Source: an uncultured Flavobacteriales bacterium (GTDB lineage Bacteria; Bacteroidota; Bacteroidia; Flavobacteriales_D; Parvicellaceae). From it: a stretch of DNA of 64,000 nt. The stretch is taken from NCBI GenBank assembly GCA_913030835.1, contig CAJWDP010000003.1, positions 47,212 through 111,211 on the forward strand. Direction: 5' to 3'. The position numbers were made by a program, and so were the translations under genes. Shown piece after piece: positions 1 to 9,181 of this stretch; position 1 is the first letter of the stretch, and the number at the start of each line of letters is the position of its first letter. The notes below the pieces were generated by a model, which saw nothing but the letters and a program-made list of their open reading frames with translations, did not search any database and was not told the origin of the DNA.

Positions 1-466
1 TTGCTATTCCGGTAAAATTAATGTGTTTGAGGACTCAATTCTAGCATTGCACAAAAGCTTTTTAGATAGGACATTACTGGCATTGGGCAATCCAGCAGAT
101 TTCATTCCTGAAGTGCGATTCAATTCAGATACTATGTTGTTAGCTAAAGAAACACCCGGTCCGAAAAAAGAGGAAATTTCTACAAAACTGCAGCCAACAA
201 TTGAAGCGGAAAGCAAACCTGCGAATCCACATAGTTCAGCGTATCACATCGTTGCAGGAAGTTTTAGCCAGTTGGATAACGCAAAAAGGGCAAAACTAAA
301 TTGGATCAACCAAGGATTCGAGGCGCAAGTGATAAAATCGGAAAAAGGGTTTCATTTAATTAGCATTGCCTGTGACCATGATAAAAGTGTATTGATTGAA
401 CGACTAGATCAGTACAAAAAAGGAAATGACGTAGGATTTTGGATCTATAAGGGATTCGTCAATTAA
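1..466 (+). CDS. SPOR domain-containing protein (3' part only)
   Basis: The frame is open back to base 2, so the true start lies left of the window; a GTG at 23 is available but there is no reason to prefer it. The last ~75 residues form a SPOR domain, recognised by the YHIVAGSF opening strand, the later FEAQVI strand and a closing aromatic strand. SPOR domains bind glycan strands of peptidoglycan stripped of stem peptides and usually place a protein at division sites or in the periplasm. A charged, low-complexity linker rich in Glu, Lys and Pro precedes it. In Bacteroidota such domains often end proteins with an N-terminal HU-like or membrane region, which cannot be seen here. The TAA stop overlaps the convergent siaC-like stop by four bases. 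Confidence 0.75.
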   Translation, partial: CYSGKINVFEDSILALHKSFLDRTLLALGNPADFIPEVRFNSDTMLLAKETPGPKKEEISTKLQPTIEAESKPANPHSSAYHIVAGSFSQLDNAKRAKLNWINQGFEAQVIKSEKGFHLISIACDHDKSVLIERLDQYKKGNDVGFWIYKGFVN

Positions 467-858
467 CGAAAATCGAACTCTTCAACCGCCTGCACATCAA
501 AATTCAGATCATCGAATAAATCCTTAAATTCCAATCCTGCATCCTCCATGTCCAAATCATCTTCTTCATAGATCCATTTGATTTGAACTCTCGTATTTCC
601 CGATTGATTTGCCTTTCGGTACTTTTTCATTAAGTCTCTGAGAAACAGAGTAGTACTTGTGTTAAAATATTCCAAATGCAATTCAACCAAGCTCACTTCC
701 AGCGGTGATGATAAATATTCCTCTACTTCCAAATACAGCCCCCTGTAAAACTCTTTCGAGTCCTCAGGTATCGAAATTCCTTTAATTTTTAACACCCCTG
801 TTAAAGGTGAAAAATCAATCTCCGGCGTTTTCTCAGTTGCGTTAATTTGAAAAAGCAT
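463..858 (-). CDS. SiaC-type regulatory phosphoprotein (DUF1987), orphan copy
   Basis: The 131-residue protein matches the SiaC/DUF1987 family in length and layout: TPEIDF near residue 11, a G-L-I-G strand, the SIPEDSKEFY segment (compare S.PEN...FY), and EYFNTSTT at residues 63-70. In Pseudomonas SiaC the Thr of the NTS motif is phosphorylated by SiaB kinase and dephosphorylated by a PP2C phosphatase, switching partner binding; Thr67 is the equivalent here. No kinase or phosphatase lies next to it, but a SiaB kinase with a second SiaC is encoded at 22.8-23.8 kb. An AGGAGC sequence sits just before the ATG. Family assignment is firm; the target (diguanylate cyclase or other) is unknown. Confidence 0.85.
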   Translation of the reverse strand: MLFQINATEKTPEIDFSPLTGVLKIKGISIPEDSKEFYRGLYLEVEEYLSSPLEVSLVELHLEYFNTSTTLFLRDLMKKYRKANQSGNTRVQIKWIYEEDDLDMEDAGLEFKDLFDDLNFDVQAVEEFDFR

Positions 859-997
859 GCTCCTAAAATATGAATATTATTCCTATAATCTTATCGATTT
901 TTTAATAAGATTACGTGTTTTACCCAATTATTTTTTCCACCAATCGATTTTTCATAACTTTTATTCGGTGGGGAATAACCTCTGTTTAAGGGTTAAA

Positions 998-3900
998 TTA
1001 CATATTTCGTCGATATTGTCCCCCCACTTGAAACAAGGCATCCGTTATCTGTCCGAGTGAACAATATTTCGTTGCTTCCATGAGCTCTTCGAAAATGTTT
1101 TGGTTCTGGGTTGCAGCAGTTTTCACCCGATCCAAAGCATGTCTGGATTTATCTGAATTCACTTTTTGGAGGTCCTCAAGCATGTTAATCTGGTATTCTT
1201 TTTCTTCCGTATTAGCTCGGATGACTTCCTGGGGAATAATGGTTGGTGACCCCTTGGAGCTAAGGAAAGTATTCACCCCAATGATCGGGTATTCTCCTGT
1301 GTGTTTTAAACTTTCATAGTACAAAGACTCCTCTTGAATCTTGCTTCTCTGATACATGGTTTCCATTGCTCCAAGTACCCCTCCTCGCTCAGAAATACGC
1401 TCAAACTCCAACAAAACGGCTTCTTCAACCAAATCCGTTAGTTCCTCAATAATAAAGGAACCTTGTAAAGGGTTTTCATTTTTTGCCAATCCCAGCTCCC
1501 GGTTGATGATCAATTGGATCGCCATCGCCCTTCGAACAGATTCTTCTGTTGGAGTTGTTATCGCCTCATCGTAAGCATTCGTATGAAGAGAGTTACAATT
1601 GTCGTAAATTGCATACAAGGCCTGCAGCGTTGTTCTAATATCGTTAAAATCAATTTCTTGAGCGTGCAACGACCTACCCGATGTCTGAATATGGTATTTG
1701 AGCATTTGCGCCCGCTTATCAGCACCGTATTTTTTTGACAATGCTTTGGCCCATATTCTCCTTGCCACCCTTCCAATCACTGCATACTCAGGGTCGATAC
1801 CGTTGGAGAAAAAGAATGACAAATTGGGACCAAACTTATTGATGTCCATTCCACGACTCAGATAATACTCGACGTAAGTGAATCCATTGGCAAGTGTAAA
1901 TGCAAGCTGCGAAATCGGATTTGAACCGGCTTCTGCAATGTGGTATCCTGAAATTGACACCGAATAAAAGTTGCGCACCTCATTGGCTATGAAATACTCC
2001 TGAACATCACCCATCAATCTCAGGGCAAATTCTGTCGAGAAGATGCACGTATTCTGTGCCTGATCCTCCTTCAAAATATCAGCTTGAACAGTACCTCTTA
2101 CTATGGAAAGGGTTTCTTTCTTGATCTTATTGTAAGCTTCAGGTTTTAGTACCTGATCACCCGTCAAACCTAACAGCATCAGACCAAGTCCGTCGTTTCC
2201 TTCGGGCAAATCCCCTTGATATTTAGGACGACTGAGTCCATTATTGTCGTATTTTTCTTTGAAGGCGTTTTCCACCTCCTCCTGCAATCCATTTTCTTTA
2301 ATGTATTTTTCACAGTTCTGATCGATGGCCGCATTCATGAAAAAACCAAGTAGCATGGGCGCAGGGCCATTTATTGTCATACTCACCGATGTCGCCTTAT
2401 TTGATAGGTCAAAACCGGAATAGAGTTTTTTTGCGTCATCCAGACAACAGATCGAAACACCTGCGTTACCAATCTTCCCATAAATATCCGGACGAATTGC
2501 AGGATCATTACCATATAAGGTAACAGAATCAAATGCTGTTGATAATCGTTTTGCGGGCATTCCCAGACTTACATAGTGAAATCGTTTATTGGTTCTTTCA
2601 GGACCACCTTCACCTGCAAACATTCTTGTGGGGTCCTCTCCTTCCCTCTTGAAGGGGAACAAGCCAGAGGTAAACGGAAAATCTCCAGGAACATTCTCTT
2701 GCAACATCCATCTTAATCTATCCCCCCATCCTGAATATTTCGGTAACACCACTTTAGGAATATCCAATTGCGATAGAGACTTGGTATGGGTTTCCACCGA
2801 AAGCTCCCTACCTCTCACTTCGTATTTATAGATCGGATCCTTATACCTTGCTACTTTTTCATCCCAGGCTTCAAGTAATTTCCAATTTCTCTGATCAAGA
2901 TCAAGCTTAACATCATCGAATCTTTCACTCAATCCCGAAATTATTTCATCACCATCACCGGGAACATTTTTAATTACCTGGATAGCGCTTTGGAGACCGT
3001 ACAATTGATCTGCTACTTCACATTGGTTCTTTACCCAATCATCATATGCTCTATTGTTTTCGCTTATTTCAGCAAGATATCTGGTCCTTGCCGGAGGTAT
3101 TACGTAAATCTTCTCCGACATTTCTTTCGTAATCTCGAAAGAGGAATTGAGGTCCGAGCTGGTCTTCTCGACCATTTTATCCATTAACGCCTTGTACAAT
3201 GAGTTCATACCAGGGTCATTGAACTGAGATGCAATGGTTCCAAAAACCGGAATTTCATCGTCAGAGGTATCCCATAAATTGTGATTTCTCTTGTACTGTT
3301 TTTTCACATCCCTCAATGCGTCAAGTGCTCCCCTCTTATCAAACTTGTTCAATGCAACAATATCAGCAAAATCCAACATGTCTATTTTCTCCAGCTGAGT
3401 CGCTGCACCAAATTCTGGTGTCATTACATACAATGAAACATCTGAGTGATCCAGTATTTCGGTATCTGACTGTCCAATTCCTGAAGTTTCAAGTACTATC
3501 AAATCGAATCCCGCTACTTTCAAAATTTCAATGGCAGATGAAACGTGCTTCGACAGAGCAAGATTAGATTGTCTTGTAGCCAGCGAACGCATATATATTC
3601 TTCCATTATTGATAGCGTTCATTCGAATCCTATCCCCGAGCAAGGCCCCTCCGGTCTTTCGTTTAGAAGGATCGACTGATACTATGGCCATTGTTTTGTC
3701 CTCGAAATCAGTAATAAATCGGCGTACCAATTCATCCACTAATGAAGATTTCCCTGCACCTCCCGTTCCGGTTATACCCAAAACCGGTGTGTCCATCTGA
3801 TTTGAAAGCTTTTCGATTTCAGCTAATTTTTCCCGGTGTTCATCGGGATAGTTTTCGGCAGCTGAGATCATTCTTCCTATTGTTCCGTAGTCAGTTCTAC

Positions 3901-4375
3901 TCAAAGAACTTATTTCTGCATCGATCTTTTTTCCCGTTGGAAAATCACATTTTTCAACAAGATCATTGATCATTCCTTGAAGTCCCATATCCCGACCATC
4001 ATCGGGATGATATATACGAGCAATTCCATAGTCATGAAGCTCTTTGATTTCACTGGGAAGAATGGTTCCTCCCCCTCCACCAAAAATTTTTATATGGTCT
4101 GCATTTTTCTCTTTCAGCAGGTCATACATGTACTTAAAATACTCCATGTGCCCACCCTGATAAGAAGTCAGCGCGATCGCTTGCGCATCTTCTTGGATGG
4201 AACAATTCACGATCTCTTCAACACTTCGATCATGCCCCAGATGAATGACCTCACAACCCGTAGATTGTATGATTCTTCGCATGATATTGATCGCTGCGTC
4301 GTGACCATCAAAAAGAGATGCTGCAGTTACAATTCGTATCTTATTGTTGGGTACGTAGGGAGTAATTTTTTCCAT
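998..4375 (-). CDS. icmF: Fused isobutyryl-CoA mutase (IcmF), adenosylcobalamin-dependent
   Basis: About 1125 residues, the size of IcmF. The order is: B12-binding domain (DGHD at 23-26, with His25 the lower cobalt ligand), a MeaB-like G3E GTPase chaperone (P-loop GTGGAGKSS near 203-211), a linker, and the large mutase domain containing the [20 protein letters not shown] region typical of IcmF. It interconverts isobutyryl-CoA and n-butyryl-CoA (some members also pivalyl/isovaleryl-CoA), with the GTPase protecting and loading the cofactor. An in-frame upstream ATG at 4402 exists, but I choose 4375 (MEKITPY): it gives the usual distance to the RIVTAAS strand, and a good promoter -7 box covers 4400-4407, so a transcript would begin after the upstream ATG. 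The gene stands alone. Confidence 0.95.
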   Translation of the reverse strand: MEKITPYVPNNKIRIVTAASLFDGHDAAINIMRRIIQSTGCEVIHLGHDRSVEEIVNCSIQEDAQAIALTSYQGGHMEYFKYMYDLLKEKNADHIKIFGGGGGTILPSEIKELHDYGIARIYHPDDGRDMGLQGMINDLVEKCDFPTGKKIDAEISSLSRTDYGTIGRMISAAENYPDEHREKLAEIEKLSNQMDTPVLGITGTGGAGKSSLVDELVRRFITDFEDKTMAIVSVDPSKRKTGGALLGDRIRMNAINNGRIYMRSLATRQSNLALSKHVSSAIEILKVAGFDLIVLETSGIGQSDTEILDHSDVSLYVMTPEFGAATQLEKIDMLDFADIVALNKFDKRGALDALRDVKKQYKRNHNLWDTSDDEIPVFGTIASQFNDPGMNSLYKALMDKMVEKTSSDLNSSFEITKEMSEKIYVIPPARTRYLAEISENNRAYDDWVKNQCEVADQLYGLQSAIQVIKNVPGDGDEIISGLSERFDDVKLDLDQRNWKLLEAWDEKVARYKDPIYKYEVRGRELSVETHTKSLSQLDIPKVVLPKYSGWGDRLRWMLQENVPGDFPFTSGLFPFKREGEDPTRMFAGEGGPERTNKRFHYVSLGMPAKRLSTAFDSVTLYGNDPAIRPDIYGKIGNAGVSICCLDDAKKLYSGFDLSNKATSVSMTINGPAPMLLGFFMNAAIDQNCEKYIKENGLQEEVENAFKEKYDNNGLSRPKYQGDLPEGNDGLGLMLLGLTGDQVLKPEAYNKIKKETLSIVRGTVQADILKEDQAQNTCIFSTEFALRLMGDVQEYFIANEVRNFYSVSISGYHIAEAGSNPISQLAFTLANGFTYVEYYLSRGMDINKFGPNLSFFFSNGIDPEYAVIGRVARRIWAKALSKKYGADKRAQMLKYHIQTSGRSLHAQEIDFNDIRTTLQALYAIYDNCNSLHTNAYDEAITTPTEESVRRAMAIQLIINRELGLAKNENPLQGSFIIEELTDLVEEAVLLEFERISERGGVLGAMETMYQRSKIQEESLYYESLKHTGEYPIIGVNTFLSSKGSPTIIPQEVIRANTEEKEYQINMLEDLQKVNSDKSRHALDRVKTAATQNQNIFEELMEATKYCSLGQITDALFQVGGQYRRNM

Positions 4376-4399
4376 AATATGTTGTTCCCGAAAAGCGAA

Positions 4400-4431
4400 C
4401 AAATATAGTTATTTCGAAGGAAAATTATCAA
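4400..4431 (-). promoter_or_regulatory. icmF promoter (Bacteroidota type)
   Basis: Read on the minus strand: TTG (4431-4429), 21 bases, then TATATTTG (4407-4400), an exact match to the TAnnTTTG consensus. Transcription should start near 4394, about 19 bases before the chosen ATG. Confidence 0.6.
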
Positions 4432-4594
4432 TTAGAAATACCCGAACAAACCGATACATTAAATTCAGCAAAATTTGCGTTTGTACTGTATTGTGCTGAA
4501 GCTTCTATTAATGTGGGGTTTGGCTTCGATCTAGACTCAAAGATTTCAATTTCTTGTTTATCAGCTATTTGCGAAATATATTGTAAATTACGGC

Positions 4595-6979
4595 ATGACA
4601 CGTTCTATTTCTATCCTAGCCATTGCAGTATTCAGCTGCACCCAATATTTTGCTCAATGTCCATCTGGTATGGCAGAGTTAATCATTGAAATTGTACCTG
4701 ATTCCTATCCATCGGAGATATCTTGGGATGTCACCTCATCGGGGGGAATTATAGCATCAGGAGCATCGGTCGGAGATACCATTTGTATCGACACTACGCA
4801 GTGCAATACGTTTACGATCTATGACTCTTATGGCGATGGGATATGCTGCGGATACGGAATCGGTTATTACAACCTGTACATTGACGGCAGTCTAGAGGCA
4901 ACCGGAGGTGAATACGACAACTCGGAAAGCACCAGCTTTTTTTGTCCGCCGGGAAGTTCTTGTGAAAACCCAATTCTCATTGCGGAGGGCACACATTCAG
5001 CCGCCGTGCTTCCGGAAACATGGTATGAATGGTCTCCCGATTCGGCCGGGATTTATGAGATCACCACTTGTTTAGGTGCTACTTGTGATACAAGAATTTG
5101 GGTTTACGATCTGTGCTCCGGACTTGTATTCGATAGCGGGAACACAGGTACGATTTTTTACAACGATGACAATCCAACCTGCGGTGTACAAGCCTATCTT
5201 ACCGGAATTTTTGATCCTGCAAAGACCTATTACATTCGAATCGGTCAAGTGGGTACCTCATGTTCCTCCTTACCCATTAGCTGGTCCTTGAATTATCTAT
5301 CTGAGGTAATCGGCTGCATGGATCCAAGCGCTTGTAATTATAACCCGCTGGCTACAGCAAGTGATACCTGTTATTATCTGGGAGACAGTCTGTGTCCAGA
5401 CGGACCCGACCTTTGGCTACTCGAGGATGTACTAAGGAACTCCATGTTCGTTGATAATTTGAACAATACGGATCCCTGCACGATCAATGAAGGTTGCTTG
5501 CGAGGTTTTGGTGACAGAGAGATTATTCGTTTTACAACCCACATTAAAAATATTGGGAATTCAGACTATTATATTGGAACCCCTTCTGCAAATCCTAGTC
5601 AATTTGTTTGGGATAACTGCCATAGCCACAATCACTATGTTGGTTATGCCGAGTACATTTTGTACGATGAAGACAATTTCTCAACTCCAATTGGTTTTAA
5701 AAATGGGTTCTGTGTAATGGACCTGGAATGTGACAGCGGTGGAGCCATGACATACGGATGTGGAAATATGGGTATCTCCTACGATTGTGGAGATTACTAT
5801 GGTTCTTACCTCGATTGTCAGTGGATTGACATCACAGAAGTAGATACAGGTAGGTATGTACTCGTTACTAGAGTGAACTGGGACCAGTCTCCGGACGCCC
5901 TGGGACAATACGAAACAAGCTATGAGAACAATTGGGGACAAGCATGTTTTCATTTGGATAGAGACCCTATTACTGGCGCCCCTTCCATAACGTTGGATAC
6001 TGCCTGTTCACCTTACCTAGACTGTGCCGGTATTCCCTATGGTTCAACATTTGTAGATTGCAATGGAGTGTGCAATGGGACTGCTTTGATGGGTGACATA
6101 AATAACGATCTCACACAATCGAATGCCGATGCGATTCAATATGTAGACGATATTTTGGGGAACAGTATCTCGGCGAATAATTGCAACGACCTGAATGATG
6201 ATGGTGATATCTCTGTTTACGATGCTTCATTGATCAATAGCTGCTACCTCTTTGGGACCAATCATGCTCATGATGGTGGCGGTTCACATGATCATTGTGT
6301 TCTTCCTCTCAATGTACACAACATGTACGACACAGCTTACCTGAGTATTATTGGATACAACATCAGTGCAGGTTACATAGACATTGGTATTAAAAATCCC
6401 AGTTCGAAAATAGTAGCTTACGAATTTACTATGGAAGGAGTAACCATAGGAAGTGTTGATAATTTGCAATCTCCTTCTCAATATCCAATTACACCAAGTT
6501 ATGCCTTAGGTGGAACTAAAGTTATCGGAATCTCTTATCTGGATTCTGTGATAGATAAATCGAATACCTATCAACCTTTATGCAGAATTAATATCTTCAA
6601 TGTAACCAGTTCTATGATTTGTATTGAGTCAATTGTTGATGTGGTGGATGAATACTATCACACGGTTGAAAATGAAATTGAAGGTCCCTGCATTTTTGTA
6701 ACCGGTATTTCAGAAAATAAGGAGTTTGCCACCATGCAAATTCAACCCAATCCATCTTCAAACGAAGCAACCATTCAATTGAATGCTACCCTAAACTTAA
6801 ACGGGAGCTTGGAAGTTTTTGATTTTCTCGGAAAAAGAGTTTTTCGGAAAACCCTTAATACAACTAATGAAACCATTGAGGCTATTGATGTTTCCAGCTG
6901 GAATACAGGGGTTTACCACGTTGTTTTCACTTCAGAAGGCGGCACAATTCAACGGCCGTTACAGGTTGTCCACGAGTAA
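4595..6979 (+). CDS. Secreted lysyl oxidase-like protein with dockerin-like repeat and T9SS type A sorting domain
   Basis: The 794-residue protein has: a signal peptide (1-20, ending FAQ); a Cys-rich TIYDSYGDGICCGYG domain (70-90); a sandwich domain; a GCMDPSACNYNP repeat (240-251); a lysyl oxidase-like catalytic domain (~310-455); a dockerin type I-like pair of Ca-binding loops (500-554); a sandwich domain; and a type A sorting domain (~716-794). The catalytic part keeps the copper site (WDNCHSHNHY, His343/345/347) and the CQWIDIT signature (408-414). By alignment to human LOX, Lys369 (GFKNGFC) and Tyr402 (YGSYLDCQW) match the residues that crosslink into lysyl tyrosylquinone. LOX oxidises peptidyl lysine to allysine with release of H2O2 and ammonia. 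The substrate here is unknown; a surface or secreted location follows from the sorting domain. No accessory gene is adjacent. Confidence 0.85.
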   Translation: MTRSISILAIAVFSCTQYFAQCPSGMAELIIEIVPDSYPSEISWDVTSSGGIIASGASVGDTICIDTTQCNTFTIYDSYGDGICCGYGIGYYNLYIDGSLEATGGEYDNSESTSFFCPPGSSCENPILIAEGTHSAAVLPETWYEWSPDSAGIYEITTCLGATCDTRIWVYDLCSGLVFDSGNTGTIFYNDDNPTCGVQAYLTGIFDPAKTYYIRIGQVGTSCSSLPISWSLNYLSEVIGCMDPSACNYNPLATASDTCYYLGDSLCPDGPDLWLLEDVLRNSMFVDNLNNTDPCTINEGCLRGFGDREIIRFTTHIKNIGNSDYYIGTPSANPSQFVWDNCHSHNHYVGYAEYILYDEDNFSTPIGFKNGFCVMDLECDSGGAMTYGCGNMGISYDCGDYYGSYLDCQWIDITEVDTGRYVLVTRVNWDQSPDALGQYETSYENNWGQACFHLDRDPITGAPSITLDTACSPYLDCAGIPYGSTFVDCNGVCNGTALMGDINNDLTQSNADAIQYVDDILGNSISANNCNDLNDDGDISVYDASLINSCYLFGTNHAHDGGGSHDHCVLPLNVHNMYDTAYLSIIGYNISAGYIDIGIKNPSSKIVAYEFTMEGVTIGSVDNLQSPSQYPITPSYALGGTKVIGISYLDSVIDKSNTYQPLCRINIFNVTSSMICIESIVDVVDEYYHTVENEIEGPCIFVTGISENKEFATMQIQPNPSSNEATIQLNATLNLNGSLEVFDFLGKRVFRKTLNTTNETIEAIDVSSWNTGVYHVVFTSEGGTIQRPLQVVHE

Positions 6980-7069
6980 TTAACCGTTAATTTTTAATAA
7001 GTTAATTTCTTATTTTTCGACTATACATCTACTTCGCTTATATTCAATTAATCAATAAGCACAGTGCGT

Positions 7070-8407
7070 ATGGCAAAGAGGAAGAAGGTAAGTAAGATTT
7101 TCGTTTTAGACACATCAGTAATTCTGCACGATCACCTGTCAATTAAGAGCTTTGAAGAACATGACGTAGCAATACCAATTACGGTACTTGAAGAATTGGA
7201 CAATTTCAAAAAAGGGAATGATGTCAAGAATTTTTCAGCCCGGTCATTTATTCGAATACTTGACAAGTTATCCAAAGAGCATATGTTGCAGGACTGGATA
7301 CCAATCAATGGACCGGACAAAGGCCGATTCAAAATTGTTATGGTCAACGAAAACAAGTACCAGGACGCAACAAAAATTTTTGCTGATCGAAAGAATGATC
7401 ACCAAATTCTGAATGCAGCATTAACACTTACGGAACAGGAAAAAGACAAAAAAGTAATACTGGTGTCGAAAGACATTAACCTCCGATTGAAAGCGAAAGC
7501 ACTTAACCTTGCGGCTGAAGATTTTGAGACCGGAAAAGTTGAAAACAGCAGTGTTATTTTTTCGGGAAAGTTTGAGGTGACCGATGTAGACACAGACATC
7601 ATACAGGAGTTGTACAAAAAAAACGCCTCAGAGAACGTTGAATTTTTGGGAGAGCATTTATTCAACAATGGATTCTATGTTTTGAAAAATGGGAAGTCAT
7701 CTATTCTGGGCTTCTACAATTCCAATAAAAAGAAATTGGAACGAGTTGAAAAAAGCTACCACTATGGAATCAAGCCACGAAATGCGGAGCAAACATTCGC
7801 TTTCCATGCGTTAATGAATCCGGAAGTGAAACTGGTTACACTACAAGGGGTGGCAGGAACTGGAAAGACGTTATTGGCACTGGCTAGTGCTTTGGAACAA
7901 AAAAATATGTTCCATCAGATTATACTCGCGAGGCCTATTGTACCGCTTAGCAACAAGGACATTGGTTACCTTCCCGGTTCTGCTGAAGATAAAATCAGTC
8001 CTTACATGCAACCGCTGTTTGATAATTTAAAATTTATCAAATCGCAGTTCAAAGAGAATGAAAAGAAGTTGAAAGCCATCGTGGAAATGGAAGAGGAAGA
8101 CAAGCTAAAAATCACGCCTCTTGCATTCATTAGGGGACGCAGTTTGTCGAATATCATTTTTATAGTAGATGAAGCACAAAATTTAACGCCGCACGAGGTT
8201 AAAACAATCATTACCAGAGCTGGTGAGAACACTAAAATTATTTTCACGGGAGATGTTCATCAAATTGACACACCTTATTTAGATGAACAAAGTAATGGTT
8301 TGTCATATCTCATTGATAAACTGAAAGGCAATGAATTGTATGCACATATTACGTTGGAAAAAGGCGAACGATCAGAGCTTGCAAATCTCGCCAACGATCT
8401 ATTGTAG
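7070..8407 (+). CDS. PIN domain-PhoH family ATPase
   Basis: About 445 residues in two parts. The first ~140 form a PIN nuclease-like domain (FVLDTSVILHD with the first acidic residue, later acidic KDINLRLKA region). The C-terminal ~230 form a PhoH ATPase with Walker A GVAGTGKT, the RPIVPLSNKDIGYLPG segment and Walker B IIFIVDEAQN, followed by the TGDVHQID motif. Such PIN-PhoH proteins (YlaK/PhoH2 type) are thought to act as RNA helicase/ribonucleases. I take ATG 7070 rather than the in-frame GTG at 7064. The gene is followed after 29 bases by a GDPD gene on the same strand, probably co-transcribed. Confidence 0.9.
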   Translation: MAKRKKVSKIFVLDTSVILHDHLSIKSFEEHDVAIPITVLEELDNFKKGNDVKNFSARSFIRILDKLSKEHMLQDWIPINGPDKGRFKIVMVNENKYQDATKIFADRKNDHQILNAALTLTEQEKDKKVILVSKDINLRLKAKALNLAAEDFETGKVENSSVIFSGKFEVTDVDTDIIQELYKKNASENVEFLGEHLFNNGFYVLKNGKSSILGFYNSNKKKLERVEKSYHYGIKPRNAEQTFAFHALMNPEVKLVTLQGVAGTGKTLLALASALEQKNMFHQIILARPIVPLSNKDIGYLPGSAEDKISPYMQPLFDNLKFIKSQFKENEKKLKAIVEMEEEDKLKITPLAFIRGRSLSNIIFIVDEAQNLTPHEVKTIITRAGENTKIIFTGDVHQIDTPYLDEQSNGLSYLIDKLKGNELYAHITLEKGERSELANLANDLL

Positions 8408-8436
8408 CATCAACGTAGGTTTTTTATCGTTTCTGC

Positions 8437-9174
8437 ATGTTGAAAATAGGACATAGGGGTTGGAGAGGTAACTTTCCTGAAAACTCTATGACCTCTGTAG
8501 AAAATGCCATTGAACTTGGTGTTGATGGAATTGAAATTGACATCGTAGTCAATGGGCAAAACGAGCTTGTTGTTTCCCACGATCCATGGATGTGTGAGAC
8601 AATATGTTCTCCGGGTGGAGTCCACTACAATCTGTACGACATGCATCAACAGGCGATCGAAGAGCACGACTGTGGTCAAATTCCATCGAAAAAATTTCCA
8701 CATCAGGCACGTTTTCACAGCACCAAGCCTCTACTTCGTCAGTTAATAAAAGAGTTTGATTGGCGTGATCTCTGGTTGTTTCTTGAAGTCAAATCAAGAC
8801 CTGAATGGGACGATTTATATCATCCTAACCCACATGAATACAGCGATTTAATTGTCAGCGAATTGGCCGATTTTGAACATCTAAACAAGGTATATTTCAT
8901 GTCCTTTGATTCGCGTATTCTTGAGTTGATTCAATCGAAAATACCCAACAGTAAAAATTTGCTACTGTTTGATCAAATGCCCAGCGAAAAAATTCAATTC
9001 AATAGCATTGGCCCAAATCATAAATTGATCACGCGAGAGAACCTACGGAACTGGAAGATGCAAAAATTGGAGGTTTTTGCATGGACCGTTAACGAACTAG
9101 AGGATATTCAAAAATGCAAAAGCGGCGGGATAGACGGAATAATTTCCGATTACCCCAACCGCTTATTTGGTTGA
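8437..9174 (+). CDS. Glycerophosphodiester phosphodiesterase family protein
   Basis: A 245-residue GDPD-type TIM barrel. The GHRGWRGNFPENSM opening supplies the catalytic HR and the PEN glutamate; GIEIDI supplies the metal-binding Glu/Asp pair, and VVSHD the second histidine. The C-terminal AWTVNE and GGIDGIISDYP segments are typical closing strands. The enzyme family hydrolyses glycerophosphodiesters to glycerol-3-phosphate and an alcohol. No signal peptide is seen, so it is probably cytoplasmic, unlike periplasmic GlpQ. It ends seven bases before the convergent alpha-2-macroglobulin gene. Confidence 0.9.
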   Translation: MLKIGHRGWRGNFPENSMTSVENAIELGVDGIEIDIVVNGQNELVVSHDPWMCETICSPGGVHYNLYDMHQQAIEEHDCGQIPSKKFPHQARFHSTKPLLRQLIKEFDWRDLWLFLEVKSRPEWDDLYHPNPHEYSDLIVSELADFEHLNKVYFMSFDSRILELIQSKIPNSKNLLLFDQMPSEKIQFNSIGPNHKLITRENLRNWKMQKLEVFAWTVNELEDIQKCKSGGIDGIISDYPNRLFG

Positions 9175-9181
9175 ATCCTAG

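Noticed and set aside
998..1060. Small plus-strand frame (857-1060) between siaC and icmF
   Set aside because: It overlaps the end of icmF, has no family signature and lacks a convincing start site.
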